Counted from the first letter of the stretch, positions 6,685 to 14,346 are shown. The stretch: DNA of 26,849 nt from Candidatus Tayloriibacteriota bacterium (GCA_003170325.1 PMZP01000073.1:1-26849), one strand, 5' to 3'. Numbers and translations: made by a program. The notes: generated from the sequence alone by a model not told the origin.

Positions 6685-6712
6685 TTGATAGGAAAGGACT
6701 AACCAATCTAAT
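6685..6712 (+). promoter_or_regulatory. Promoter directly upstream of rpsN
   Basis: TTGATA (6685-6690), 16-nt spacer, TCTAAT (6707-6712): five of six matches in both boxes. The -10 box ends only 4 nt before the rpsN ATG, implying a leaderless start or initiation at the start codon itself. It fits the terminator about 110 nt upstream. Confidence 0.6.
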
Positions 6713-6716
6713 TTTA

Positions 6717-6902
6717 ATGGCCAAAACATCAGTCATCGCCCGTTCGCAGAAGAAGCCGAAATTCAAATCGCGCGTCGTTCGACGTTGTTTCCGTTGCGGC
6801 CGCAAGCACGGCTACATGAGGGACTTTGATTTGTGTCGTATCTGCTTCCGCGAATTCGCCAATGAAGGAGTCATTCCAGGCATCAAAAAATCATCATGGT
6901 AA
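6717..6902 (+). CDS. rpsN: 30S ribosomal protein S14, zinc-binding (type Z)
   Basis: S14 sits in the 30S head. The 61-residue product MAKTSVIARSQKKPKFKSR has four cysteines in a CxxC-x12-CxxC layout (Cys24, 27, 40, 43) and ends GVIPGIKKSSW, typical of the short zinc form. The in-frame ATG at 6669 would add 16 residues not found in the family and spans the promoter, so 6717 is chosen. The last 7 nt overlap the start of rpsH. It is the first gene of the third block. Confidence 0.96.
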   Translation: MAKTSVIARSQKKPKFKSRVVRRCFRCGRKHGYMRDFDLCRICFREFANEGVIPGIKKSSW

Positions 6903-7291
6903 CCGACCCCATTTCAGACCTCATCATCAGATTGCAGAACGCTAGCTTTGCCGGCAAGTCTTCGGTGTCGGTCACCTATTCGAAGTTCGGCGAGAATGTC
7001 GCGCATGCTTTGAAGAAGGCCGGTTATGTGAGTTCGGTCGAGAAGAAAGGCAAGCCATTCACTCGCGAGCTCGTGCTCGGACTCATCCGTTTCGATGTGG
7101 TCGGCGCACGTATCCATGGTGTCGAACGGATTTCCAAGCCTTCGCGCCGTATGTATCAAAAATCCACCGATATCCGCACGTACCGAAGTGGTTTCGGCAA
7201 CACCTTTTTCTCCACGCCTAAAGGCGTACTGGTAGACCAGGATGCCAAGAAGATGAAGGTCGGCGGAGAAGTCCTGTTTAAGATCTGGTAA
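6896..7291 (+). CDS. rpsH: 30S ribosomal protein S8
   Basis: S8 binds the central domain of 16S rRNA and in E. coli represses the spc operon. The 131-residue product opens MVTDPISDLIIRLQNA, as in the family, and ends with a recognisable but altered C-terminal part (ISKPSRRMYQ, GFGNTFFSTPKGVLVD, GGEVLFKIW). The usual STSxGxMTD motif reads FGNTFFSTPKGVLVD here. The start overlaps the rpsN end by 7 nt, suggesting coupled translation. Confidence 0.95.
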   Translation: MVTDPISDLIIRLQNASFAGKSSVSVTYSKFGENVAHALKKAGYVSSVEKKGKPFTRELVLGLIRFDVVGARIHGVERISKPSRRMYQKSTDIRTYRSGFGNTFFSTPKGVLVDQDAKKMKVGGEVLFKIW

Positions 7292-7295
7292 TAAT

Positions 7296-7829
7296 ATGTC
7301 AAGAATCGCCAAAAAACCCATTGTATTGCCGCCCAAAACTGAAGCTAGCTATTCAGGCGGCGTTATGACGGTCAAAGGCCCCTTGGGGACTCTGACCAAG
7401 GATTTCAAGCCGCACATCAAAGTGGTCATCGAGAACGGCACGGTCACTCTGACCCAAGCCTTCAAGAATCTCCAGTCGAACGCTCTTTGGGGCACTTACG
7501 CTTCGCATATTAAGAACATGATCGCTGGCGTCAACAAACCTTACGAGAAGAAGCTCATCATCGAAGGTATCGGTTACAAAGCCGACGTCAAAGGCAAGGA
7601 CCTGATACTTAACGTCGGATTCTCGCACCAAGTCATCTTGCCGATCCCGGCCGACCTCAAAGTCGCCTGCGAGAAGAGCAACATCAACATTTCAGGTATC
7701 GACTGCGAGAAGGTCGGACAGTTCGCCGCTGTGGTGCGCGCTGTGAAAAAGCCGGAGCCGTATCTCGGCAAGGGTATTCGATATTCGGATGAAGTCATCC
7801 GTAGGAAGCAGGGCAAGAAGGCAGCGTAA
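7296..7829 (+). CDS. rplF: 50S ribosomal protein L6
   Basis: L6 lies at the base of the L7/L12 stalk near the sarcin-ricin loop. The 177-residue product starts MSRIAKKPIVLPPKTEASYS and carries GTYASHIKNMIAGVNKPYEK, the link LIIEGIGYKADVKG and the C-terminal PEPYLGKGIRYSDEVIRRKQ signature with the KGIRY motif. Length is normal. It starts 4 nt after rpsH; a 49-nt repetitive spacer follows. Confidence 0.97.
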   Translation: MSRIAKKPIVLPPKTEASYSGGVMTVKGPLGTLTKDFKPHIKVVIENGTVTLTQAFKNLQSNALWGTYASHIKNMIAGVNKPYEKKLIIEGIGYKADVKGKDLILNVGFSHQVILPIPADLKVACEKSNINISGIDCEKVGQFAAVVRAVKKPEPYLGKGIRYSDEVIRRKQGKKAA

Positions 7830-7833
7830 TCGC

Positions 7834-7875
7834 AGGGAGCCAGGAGCTTGAAGCCAGGAGTAAACACAAACACAA
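7834..7875 (+). repeat. Low-complexity spacer rplF-rplR
   Basis: GCCAGGAG occurs twice within 22 nt, then ACACAA occurs twice, leading to the rplR start. It differs in sequence from the GATTTGA-type spacers but fills the same kind of gap. Confidence 0.45.
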
Positions 7876-7878
7876 ATC

Positions 7879-8229
7879 ATGAAAATCCTAGAAAAAAAAC
7901 AACACATCTTCGCTCGTCGGAAAGCCCGCATCCGCGCCAAGATCCATGGCACGGCCGAGCGGCCTCGTCTGGCGGTCTTCAAGTCGCACAAATATATCTA
8001 CGCCCAGGTCATCGACGATGACAAGGGAGCGACCCTGGTGGCGTCTGATTCGCGCAAGTCCCAAGGCAAGACCCCGGTGGAGCGCGCCAAGGAATTGGGA
8101 GTGGAGATCGCCAAGAAGGCCAAAGCCGCCAAGATAGGGAAGATCGTCTTTGACCGCGGTGGCTACCTCTATGCCGGGAAGATCAAGATGGTCGCAGACG
8201 CGGCAAGGGAAGGCGGTTTGGAATTTTAA
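7879..8229 (+). CDS. rplR: 50S ribosomal protein L18
   Basis: L18 binds 5S rRNA with L5. The 116-residue product shows the family features: ARRKARIRAKIHGTAERPRL, AVFKSHKYIYAQVIDDD near the middle, and the closing VFDRGGYLYAGKIKMVADAA with REGGLEF. Length is typical. It starts after the repetitive spacer with no Shine-Dalgarno motif and ends 11 nt before rpsE. Confidence 0.96.
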   Translation: MKILEKKQHIFARRKARIRAKIHGTAERPRLAVFKSHKYIYAQVIDDDKGATLVASDSRKSQGKTPVERAKELGVEIAKKAKAAKIGKIVFDRGGYLYAGKIKMVADAAREGGLEF

Positions 8230-8240
8230 TTTTAAATATA

Positions 8241-9005
8241 ATGCCAGCCAAAGAAATAAAACTCAATAACGAAGTCAAGGTGCCGGCCACCGGCGTTGAC
8301 GTGGAGGCCGTTGTCGGAGCGATCGTCGAGGCGGTCGAACCGGCCGTCGAAGCACCTGTCGCCGGATCTCCGGCGGTCACTGCCAACAAAATCACACCGG
8401 GGCGCAAGATGCGCGGCGATCCGGCTAGGCGCGGCAGTCGGAGCGGATCAGGCCCTCAAAACCGTGGCGGTTCACAGGGAAGAGGCGGTCCTCGCGGCGG
8501 ACGCGGCGATAGCCGTGATCGTGTCAAGCCGGAATTCGATTCAAAGATCATTGACATCCGTCGTGTCACTCGCGTGACTTCCGGCGGACGACGCATGAAC
8601 TTCAGCGTGGCAGTGGTAGCCGGCGATCACAAGGGCCGTGTCGGCGTTGGTCTAGGGAAAGGCGGCGACACAGCTGGTGCCGTCGAGAAAGCCACCCGTG
8701 AAGCCAAGAAGCATCTCATCAAAGTCCCCCTATCAGCACAGATGGTCATTCCGCATGCAGTCGAAGGCAAGTACGGCAGCGCCATCATCAAGATCTTCCC
8801 AGCTCGCGGAAGCGGTGTGGTGGCTGGTAGCTCGGCCCGCGCCGTCATCGAATTGGCCGGCATCAAGGATGTTTGCGCCAAGTTCTTGTCAGGCAGCAAG
8901 AATCGCCTCAACAACGCCAGAGCGGCCATCGAAGCTCTTAAGAATCTTTCCAAGATGCCGAGATCGGCGCTTCGTCCGAATAAGGAACAACCTGAAAAGA
9001 TTTAA
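8241..9005 (+). CDS. rpsE: 30S ribosomal protein S5 with long Arg/Gly-rich N-terminal extension
   Basis: S5 takes part in decoding fidelity and mRNA unwinding at the entry channel. The core (about residues 99-254) is standard: KIIDIRRVTRVTSGGRR, FSVAVVAGDHKGRVGVGLGK, IPHAVEGKYGSA and ARGSGVVAGSSARAVIELAG. In front lie about 98 extra residues: 1-50 are Val/Ala/Glu-rich, and 54-94 are strongly Arg/Gly-rich with several RGG or RG steps (RGGSQGRGG, PRGGRGD). The total of 254 compares with about 166 in E. coli. The first ATG is used because it lies at the normal 11-nt gap after rplR and no good start lies nearer the core. The tail is probably disordered and RNA-binding (inference). Confidence 0.95.
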   Translation: MPAKEIKLNNEVKVPATGVDVEAVVGAIVEAVEPAVEAPVAGSPAVTANKITPGRKMRGDPARRGSRSGSGPQNRGGSQGRGGPRGGRGDSRDRVKPEFDSKIIDIRRVTRVTSGGRRMNFSVAVVAGDHKGRVGVGLGKGGDTAGAVEKATREAKKHLIKVPLSAQMVIPHAVEGKYGSAIIKIFPARGSGVVAGSSARAVIELAGIKDVCAKFLSGSKNRLNNARAAIEALKNLSKMPRSALRPNKEQPEKI

Positions 9006-9030
9006 GATTTGAGATTCGATATTTAAGATT
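9006..9030 (+). repeat. Intergenic spacer repeat, copy B (rpsE-rplO)
   Basis: The second copy of the 25-nt AT-rich unit seen at 5397-5421, with two mismatches. It begins right after the rpsE TAA and ends 6 nt before the rplO ATG. Confidence 0.6.
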
Positions 9031-9036
9031 ACAAAT

Positions 9037-9657
9037 ATGCAAACCCACCAACTAAAACGAAATCACCCCAACATGAAGCGCATGATCGTGGCGCGCGGGG
9101 GAAAGCGCGGCAAGACATCCGGCCGTGGCGGCAAAGGCCAGAGCGCCCGTGCCGGCAACAAGCGCCGTCCTGAATGGCGCGACATCATCAAGAAGCTCCC
9201 CAAGCTCCGCGGTCGCGGCGTCAACCAGAACAAGGGTTTCCAGGAGAAGCCGGTCGTCGTCAATCTTTCCATACTTGAAGGAGTTTTCGCCGCTAATGAG
9301 CTCATCACGCCGACCATCCTCATCGAAAAAGGATTGATAAAAACCTGGTCCGGGAATGTTCCGCTAGTGAAGATCCTTGGCGATGGCGAACTGACCAAAG
9401 CCCTGAAGTTCTCCGGTTGTTTCGTCTCCTCATCAGCCAAGGCCAAGATCGAGAAGGCTGGCGGTTCTATCACGCCAGTAGCTTCACGCATCCTAGTCAA
9501 AGCGCCGACCGAAGCCCAAGCCAAGCGCGCCGCCGCTCCGAAGAAACCCAAAGCTCCGAAGCCTGCGAAGTCAGAAAAGCCGGTTGAGGCAAAGTCAAAG
9601 AAGGCCGGTAAGCCGGAGAAACCAGCCAATAAAGACAAAGAGCAGGTAAAGGCGTAA
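9037..9657 (+). CDS. rplO: 50S ribosomal protein L15 with Lys/Ala/Pro-rich tail
   Basis: L15 is a late-assembly protein of the large subunit. The product has the RGGKRGKTSGRGGKGQSARAG start region, RGRGVNQNKGF, VVNLSILEGVF and the C-terminal IEKAGGSITPV motif. It has 206 residues against about 145, because roughly 50 Lys/Ala/Pro residues follow the core. It comes straight after rpsE: rpmD (L30), normally between them, is absent, as is known throughout CPR bacteria. secY follows 50 nt later. Confidence 0.95.
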   Translation: MQTHQLKRNHPNMKRMIVARGGKRGKTSGRGGKGQSARAGNKRRPEWRDIIKKLPKLRGRGVNQNKGFQEKPVVVNLSILEGVFAANELITPTILIEKGLIKTWSGNVPLVKILGDGELTKALKFSGCFVSSSAKAKIEKAGGSITPVASRILVKAPTEAQAKRAAAPKKPKAPKPAKSEKPVEAKSKKAGKPEKPANKDKEQVKA

Positions 9658-9707
9658 ACTTAAGAAACAGCCGCGCATCTACCCGCCAACGAACCGCAAT
9701 AAATCAC

Positions 9708-11000
9708 ATGCAAAACTTTTTCGAAAAAATCCGCATCGCCTTCAAGGATCCGATCTTGCGCAAGAGGATCGGCTTCACTATTCTGGCCTTGATTCTTTTC
9801 CGCTTGCTGGCGACCATCCCTATTCCCGGTGTCGATCCAGCCAATCTAGCCAAGCTCCTCTCATCGAGCCAGCTGTTCGGGTTCCTGAACATCGTCTCCG
9901 GTAGTGGTCTTTCCAATCTCTCGATTGTTATGCTCGGCGTCGGACCATTCATCACCGCTTCCATCATCATCCAGCTTTTGACCATGATGTTCCCGAGCTG
10001 GAAGGCGCTCATGAATGAAGAAGGGGAGGCCGGTCGTTTGAAACTTTCACAATACTCTCGCATCCTCGGTGCGCCGCTGGCCATCGTCCAGGCCATCGGC
10101 TTTCTCATCCTCCTGCAGTCACAGAATATCCTGCCGCATATATCGACTTTTTCATTTACGGCCAACGTCATAGTCGTCAGCGCCGGTTCGATCCTGCTCA
10201 TGTGGATCGGCGAGCTCATCTCCGAATTCGGCATCGGGAACGGCGTCAGTCTCATCATCTTCGCCGGTATCGTCTCCAGGTTGCCTGTCGGGCTAGCCCA
10301 GAATTACCAGAAGCTATCAGCTGGCGGCTCATCTGACCTGCCATTCTACATCGGCGTTCTCATCGTCGCTATCCTGGCCGTCGCGGCCGTAGTTTATGTC
10401 ACCGAAGCCGAGCGTTCCGTTCCGGTCACCTATGCCAAGCAAGTCCGCGGCAACAAAGTCTACGGCGGCGCTTCCACATATCTTCCTCTGCGCCTCAATC
10501 AGTCCGGCGTCATCCCCATCATCTTCGCTCTTTCGATACTTTTGTTCCCCCAGCTCATCTTCCACGCGCTGGCCAAATGGGCTACCTATCCGCTCATCGC
10601 TTCCTGGTCGTCTTCACTGGCTGTCCTTTTGACGCCGCCTTCCTGGACCTACGGTATCCTTTACTTTGTCATGGTCGTCCTTTTCACTTACTTCTACACA
10701 GCCGTGACTTTTGATCCAAAGATGATCTCCGAGAATCTCCAGCGCTCCGGCGCCTTCATTCCCGGCGTCCGCCCCGGCGAGCATACCCAGGAGCATCTGG
10801 CCGCCATCGTCACCCGCATCACTCTGGTCGGCGCGCTCTTCCTCGGCGCCATCGCCATCCTGCCTCTCATCGTCCAAGGTTTCTCTCCCGATCAGACCCA
10901 ATCTTTCGCCGTCGGCGGCACCGCTCTCCTCATCGTTGTTTCCGTTGTTCTCGATCTCTTGAAGAAGATAGATGCGCAAGTGGCGATGAGGGAGTATTAA
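9708..11000 (+). CDS. secY: Protein translocase subunit SecY
   Basis: SecY is the channel of the Sec translocon in the cytoplasmic membrane. The 430-residue product has ten hydrophobic segments and clear SecY signatures: IPIPGVDP in the first loop, VGPFITASIIIQLL in the second helix, FGIGNGVSLIIFAGI in the fourth, TYLPLRLNQSGVIPIIFA in the sixth to seventh region, and RSGAFIPGVRPGEHT in the cytoplasmic loop. Length is normal. In most bacteria adk and map follow directly; here two unrelated genes lie between. Confidence 0.98.
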   Translation: MQNFFEKIRIAFKDPILRKRIGFTILALILFRLLATIPIPGVDPANLAKLLSSSQLFGFLNIVSGSGLSNLSIVMLGVGPFITASIIIQLLTMMFPSWKALMNEEGEAGRLKLSQYSRILGAPLAIVQAIGFLILLQSQNILPHISTFSFTANVIVVSAGSILLMWIGELISEFGIGNGVSLIIFAGIVSRLPVGLAQNYQKLSAGGSSDLPFYIGVLIVAILAVAAVVYVTEAERSVPVTYAKQVRGNKVYGGASTYLPLRLNQSGVIPIIFALSILLFPQLIFHALAKWATYPLIASWSSSLAVLLTPPSWTYGILYFVMVVLFTYFYTAVTFDPKMISENLQRSGAFIPGVRPGEHTQEHLAAIVTRITLVGALFLGAIAILPLIVQGFSPDQTQSFAVGGTALLIVVSVVLDLLKKIDAQVAMREY

Positions 11001-11025
11001 AAATTGATATCTATAGTAGTCAATA

Positions 11026-11053
11026 TTGATTTTTCTCTTTGAAGTGAGATGAT
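11026..11053 (+). promoter_or_regulatory. Putative promoter of the Bro-N gene
   Basis: TTGATT (11026-11031), 16-nt spacer, GATGAT (11048-11053). The -10 box ends 6 nt before the ATG. The -35 box overlaps a TCAATATTGA palindrome. Confidence 0.4.
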
Positions 11054-11059
11054 TGTCTC

Positions 11060-11884
11060 ATGGAAGCCATAACGAAGATCGCCATCTTCAAGAAGAAACA
11101 GGTGCGCAAGACCATTTATCAAAATGAATGGTGGTTTTCGGTCGTTGATGTCGTTGCAGCATTAACAGACAGCGACAGACCTAGTGCTTATTGGACGGCA
11201 ATGAAGGCCAGGGTTCAAGATGAAAGTAATATTCAGTTATCTACAATTTGTAGACAACTGAAACTAGAGTCATCTGATGGGAAAATGTACGAAACTGACT
11301 GTGCCGATACCGAAGGCATTTTGCGCATTATCCAATCTATTCCGTCACCAAAGGCCGAGCCATTCAAACGCTGGTTGGCAAAGGTCGGTTATGAGCGCGT
11401 TCAGGAGATAGAGAATCCCGAACTTGCCACGAAGAGGACTCGCCTCCTGTACAAACTCAAAGGATATCCGGATTCTTGGATTGAGAAGCGAATGCGCGGT
11501 ATCGCCATCCGTGAAGAGCTGACCGATGAATGGAAAAAGCGGGGTGCCCAAGAACGAAGAGATTACGAGATTTTGACGGCTGAAATATCAAAAGCGACTT
11601 TTGGCGTGACGCCCGATGATTACAAGAAACTAAAGGGCCTTGAGCGGGAGAATCTGCGTGATCACATGGATGACTTTGAACTCATTTTCACGATGCTTGG
11701 CGAAAGGTCGACGACAGAGATCCGTCGCCAAGAAGAATCAAAAGGAGTTCCGAAGCTCAAGTCAGACGCCAATCGCGGCGGCAGGATCGCTGGCGTGGCC
11801 AGGAAAGAGCTTGAGAAAGAATTGGGCAGGTCTGTAGTCTCCGGAGAGAATTTCTTGTCAAAGGCTAAGAAGCTGAAACAGTAA
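11060..11884 (+). CDS. Bro-N / DinD-like antirepressor-type protein
   Basis: Bro-N proteins are DNA-binding factors common in phages and mobile islands; DinD-like members are induced by DNA damage. The 274-residue product opens with a Bro-N-like domain (about residues 1-110): a strand IAIFKKKQVRKTIYQNEWWFSV split by turns, VVDVVAALTDSDRPSAYW, and a PKAEPFKRWLAKVGYERVQE helix, the usual end of the domain. The C-terminal half holds a long basic/acidic region and ends near ARKELEKELGRSVVSGENFL, as in DinD-like proteins. It separates secY from adk, so it is probably a transferred gene. Target and inducer are unknown. Confidence 0.75.
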   Translation: MEAITKIAIFKKKQVRKTIYQNEWWFSVVDVVAALTDSDRPSAYWTAMKARVQDESNIQLSTICRQLKLESSDGKMYETDCADTEGILRIIQSIPSPKAEPFKRWLAKVGYERVQEIENPELATKRTRLLYKLKGYPDSWIEKRMRGIAIREELTDEWKKRGAQERRDYEILTAEISKATFGVTPDDYKKLKGLERENLRDHMDDFELIFTMLGERSTTEIRRQEESKGVPKLKSDANRGGRIAGVARKELEKELGRSVVSGENFLSKAKKLKQ

Positions 11885-11930
11885 AGTTGAATACTTATTA
11901 TTCGGCATTGAATGTTTTTCGAGTCAGAAC

Positions 11931-11956
11931 AAAAAAAGGGCCACGGATGTGGTCCC
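11931..11956 (-). terminator. Terminator of the gene at 11978-12733
   Basis: On the minus strand GGGACCAC, a 4-nt loop and GTGGCCC pair with one bulged A, followed by seven Ts. It lies 21 nt past the stop of the minus-strand gene and also in the gap after the Bro-N gene. Confidence 0.75.
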
Positions 11957-11977
11957 TCGAGCGAACTGGACGAGTGG

Positions 11978-12733
11978 TCAGATGTTCTCAGCCTGGATTA
12001 CCTCGTCGTCGGTTGCGGTCTTTAGGATCGCCCGGAGATTTTCCGGGGATACCATGCAATCGATCTTAGCGATGTTTTCCCAAGTGATTTCTTCTCCTAG
12101 CAGAATCAGTGTGGTACGTCCGCATTTTTTCGAGCTTAGCGCCAAGTAGTCTTGGATAGTCATGCGGCCTGTTCTGGTGACCTCGTTTAGAATGGTCATC
12201 GGATTTGGCTCATAATGCTTCTCGACTAACACTGCCGGTCCATTTTTGACCTTGCAGGGCTCGCCGTCAAAATCTCGGATCAGGTGACGGGTGAAAGGTA
12301 TTGTCAACGACAGCGATGGCCCGGTCGCGATTTGAAGACGTTCACCCGAAAGCGTTCCGAATATCCGTCCCCAGCATGGATGGAAATCGTCCGGCCGAGT
12401 CTCTGAACCATGCTTCCATTGTATCTCATAGGGAATAGCTATAAGCAGTTCTTCTCCCTTGGCGGCGACCAAGCGCCGATTGAAAGCCATGATCCTATCA
12501 ATGGCCTGTTTATCCAAGCCGTAGCATTGGATGATCTCATCCTGCAGTGAATCGCCGGTTGTCGCTCCGTAGTTCAGACTGGTCTTTATCTCCAGCCTTG
12601 CTCTGCTATTGAAGCTACTGAGTACCTCATTGGCTTTGTTCAATTCTCTGGTTCTGTCGTCAACGACGGACTGAAAGACTCGCTGGTCCGCCAACAATGC
12701 CTGCAAATCAATGATCTGTTTGATCTCGTTCAT
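11978..12733 (-). CDS. Hypothetical protein of 251 residues
   Basis: I do not recognise this protein. It starts MNEIKQIIDLQALLADQRVF with a helical, charged N-terminus of about 60 residues, followed by a mixed alpha/beta region with IAIPYEIQWKHGSE, an HPCWGRIFGTLSG segment and a strand-rich stretch LSLTIPFTRHLIRDFDGEP. No signal peptide or membrane segment is visible, so it is probably cytoplasmic. It is antisense to its neighbours, between the Bro-N gene and adk, and has its own promoter and terminator. Its composition resembles the host genes more than the fic pair does. Confidence 0.75.
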   Translation of the reverse strand: MNEIKQIIDLQALLADQRVFQSVVDDRTRELNKANEVLSSFNSRARLEIKTSLNYGATTGDSLQDEIIQCYGLDKQAIDRIMAFNRRLVAAKGEELLIAIPYEIQWKHGSETRPDDFHPCWGRIFGTLSGERLQIATGPSLSLTIPFTRHLIRDFDGEPCKVKNGPAVLVEKHYEPNPMTILNEVTRTGRMTIQDYLALSSKKCGRTTLILLGEEITWENIAKIDCMVSPENLRAILKTATDDEVIQAENI

Positions 12734-12770
12734 AAGCTAAGTTATTGGTTATTTGAATGTGTCTAACCGA

Positions 12771-12799
12771 AGCCTATTTCATTAGCTTAAAACTGTCAA
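12771..12799 (-). promoter_or_regulatory. Putative promoter of the gene at 11978-12733
   Basis: On the minus strand a perfect TTGACA (12799-12794), a 17-nt spacer and a weak TAGGCT (12776-12771). The transcript would have a leader of about 30 nt. Confidence 0.4.
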
Positions 12800-12825
12800 C
12801 CAGAGCAAAAATCCGCCGTTTCATC

Positions 12826-12831
12826 TATAAT
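12826..12831 (+). promoter_or_regulatory. -10 box directly upstream of adk
   Basis: A consensus TATAAT ends 7 nt before the adk ATG, which predicts a leaderless mRNA. No clear -35 box is present at 16-18 nt. Confidence 0.5.
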
Positions 12832-12838
12832 ATAGAAT

Positions 12839-13432
12839 ATGTCCCCCCAATCATTCATCTTCATAGGCCGCTCCGGTTGCGGTAAGGGAACGCAGGCGCA
12901 ACTGCTCATAAAGCATTTGAAGACGATAGATCCTTCACGGAATTCGCTCTACATCCAGAACGGTGAGGAGTTTCGGCATTTCATTACAGGGCAGACGCTG
13001 ACGCAGAAATTGGCAAAAGATATTTACGACAATGGCCGCTTGATGCCGGAATTCCTTTCCGTTTATCAATGGGCGAAGGCACTGAACGAGCGGTATACCG
13101 GCAGTGAGCATCTTATCTTTGACGGAATGCCCCGGAAGCTTCATGAGACTAGCGTACTTGAATCAATATTTGCTTTTTACAAGTTGGAAATGCCATGGGT
13201 CATCGACATCGAAGTCAGCTCCGATGAATCCTTCAAGCGGCTTATGACGCGTAAGCGCGTGGACGATACCGAAGAGGACATCAAGGTCCGCTTATCGTGG
13301 TTCGAGACTGACGTGGCGCCGACGATTGATTATTATCGCAATAACAAGGCTTACAAGTTTTTGAACGTGAATGGCGAGCGCTCCATCGAGGCCATCCATG
13401 AAGACATTGTGAAATCTCTGGCTTTGAAGTAA
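12839..13432 (+). CDS. adk: Adenylate kinase, short-LID type
   Basis: Adenylate kinase converts ATP + AMP to 2 ADP. The 197-residue product has the P-loop GRSGCGKGT (residues 10-18), the FDGMPRK motif at 94-100 (usually FDGFPR) and RKRVDDTEEDIKVRL (138-152), where Arg140 and Asp142-143 match the R-x-D-D motif. The LID between RLMTRKR and VDD is very short and has no zinc cysteines, so this is the short form; a related nucleoside monophosphate kinase cannot be excluded. It sits before map, as in the standard secY-adk-map order, but with its own promoter after an insertion. Confidence 0.85.
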   Translation: MSPQSFIFIGRSGCGKGTQAQLLIKHLKTIDPSRNSLYIQNGEEFRHFITGQTLTQKLAKDIYDNGRLMPEFLSVYQWAKALNERYTGSEHLIFDGMPRKLHETSVLESIFAFYKLEMPWVIDIEVSSDESFKRLMTRKRVDDTEEDIKVRLSWFETDVAPTIDYYRNNKAYKFLNVNGERSIEAIHEDIVKSLALK

Positions 13433-13441
13433 TGTGAGTTC

Positions 13442-14209
13442 ATGATCACTCTCAAGACCAAAGAAGACATTGTCATCCTGCGTGAAGGCGGCCGACGCCA
13501 CGCCGAGATCTTGCGGCAGTTGGTAGCTATGATCAAACCCGGCGTTCATTCCGGCGAATTGGAAACCCGCGCCCGCGAACTCATAGCCGAAGGCGGCGAC
13601 AAGGCGGCCTTCCTCGGTTACACGCCATATGGAGCCAGTCGTCCTTATCCGGCGGCTTTGTGTGTGTCCGTCAATGATGAAGTCGTCCACGGCATTCCCA
13701 ACGAGACAGACAAAATCCTCAAAGAAGGCGACATCGTAACTCTCGACCTTGGCCTCGTCCACAAAGGCCTCATCACTGATGCTGCCATCACCGTGCCGGT
13801 AGGGAAGATAAGTCCGGAATTGGAGAAGCTGTTGGAGATGACTAAAAAAGCTATGATGGCCGGAATAAAGGCGGCCAAAGGCGGACGCAAGATCGGCGAT
13901 ATCGGCAATGCCATCGAGAGGGTAGCCGCGCCATTCCGATATGGCGTCGTCGAAGAGCTTGCCGGCCACGGCGTCGGCTATTCAGTGCACGAAGATCCTT
14001 ACGTGCCCAATTTCGGCCGAGCTGGTCACGGCGAAATCTTGAAACCTGGCTTAGTCATCGCCATCGAACCGATGTTCAACCTTGGCACCAAGCGCGTCAA
14101 GCTCGACTCCGACGGCTACACGTTCCGCACCGCTGACGGCAAACCGAGCGCTCACTTCGAACACACCGTCGTCATCACCAAGTCCGGCGCAGAGATATTG
14201 ACGGCTTAA
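13442..14209 (+). CDS. map: Methionine aminopeptidase, type I
   Basis: The enzyme removes the initiator methionine from new proteins. All metal ligands are in place in the 255-residue product: Asp102 (LDLGL), Asp113 (ITDAA), His176 (GHGVGYSVHEDP), Glu209 (AIEPMF) and Glu240 (FEHTVV), plus His83 in NDEVVHGIP and His183. No insertion or N-terminal extension is present. It starts 9 nt after adk and is probably co-transcribed. In many bacteria infA and rpmJ follow; here an unrelated gene with its own promoter follows and no terminator is evident directly after map. Confidence 0.96.
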   Translation: MITLKTKEDIVILREGGRRHAEILRQLVAMIKPGVHSGELETRARELIAEGGDKAAFLGYTPYGASRPYPAALCVSVNDEVVHGIPNETDKILKEGDIVTLDLGLVHKGLITDAAITVPVGKISPELEKLLEMTKKAMMAGIKAAKGGRKIGDIGNAIERVAAPFRYGVVEELAGHGVGYSVHEDPYVPNFGRAGHGEILKPGLVIAIEPMFNLGTKRVKLDSDGYTFRTADGKPSAHFEHTVVITKSGAEILTA

Positions 14210-14262
14210 TAAGGGGCTCGTAGGAGTGTCTCTTGAAGCGTCCGTAGTATGTTGGACACTTA

Positions 14263-14291
14263 TTGACTTTTGTATTGTAATTTGCTATAAT
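14263..14291 (+). promoter_or_regulatory. Strong promoter of the gene at 14419
   Basis: TTGACT (14263-14268), 17-nt spacer, perfect TATAAT (14286-14291). It is the best promoter match in the window. The predicted start near 14298 leaves an unusually long leader of about 120 nt. Confidence 0.75.
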
Positions 14292-14346
14292 AACCTCAGG
14301 CGTTAATCATCGAGATCTCGTTAGAAATGAGTTCTTTGATACAAAT

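Noticed and set aside
593..14209. Recoded UGA (code 25) as in Gracilibacteria/SR1
   Set aside because: TGA serves as a normal stop, for example after the DUF3800 and beta-CASP genes, and no gene needs UGA read as glycine.
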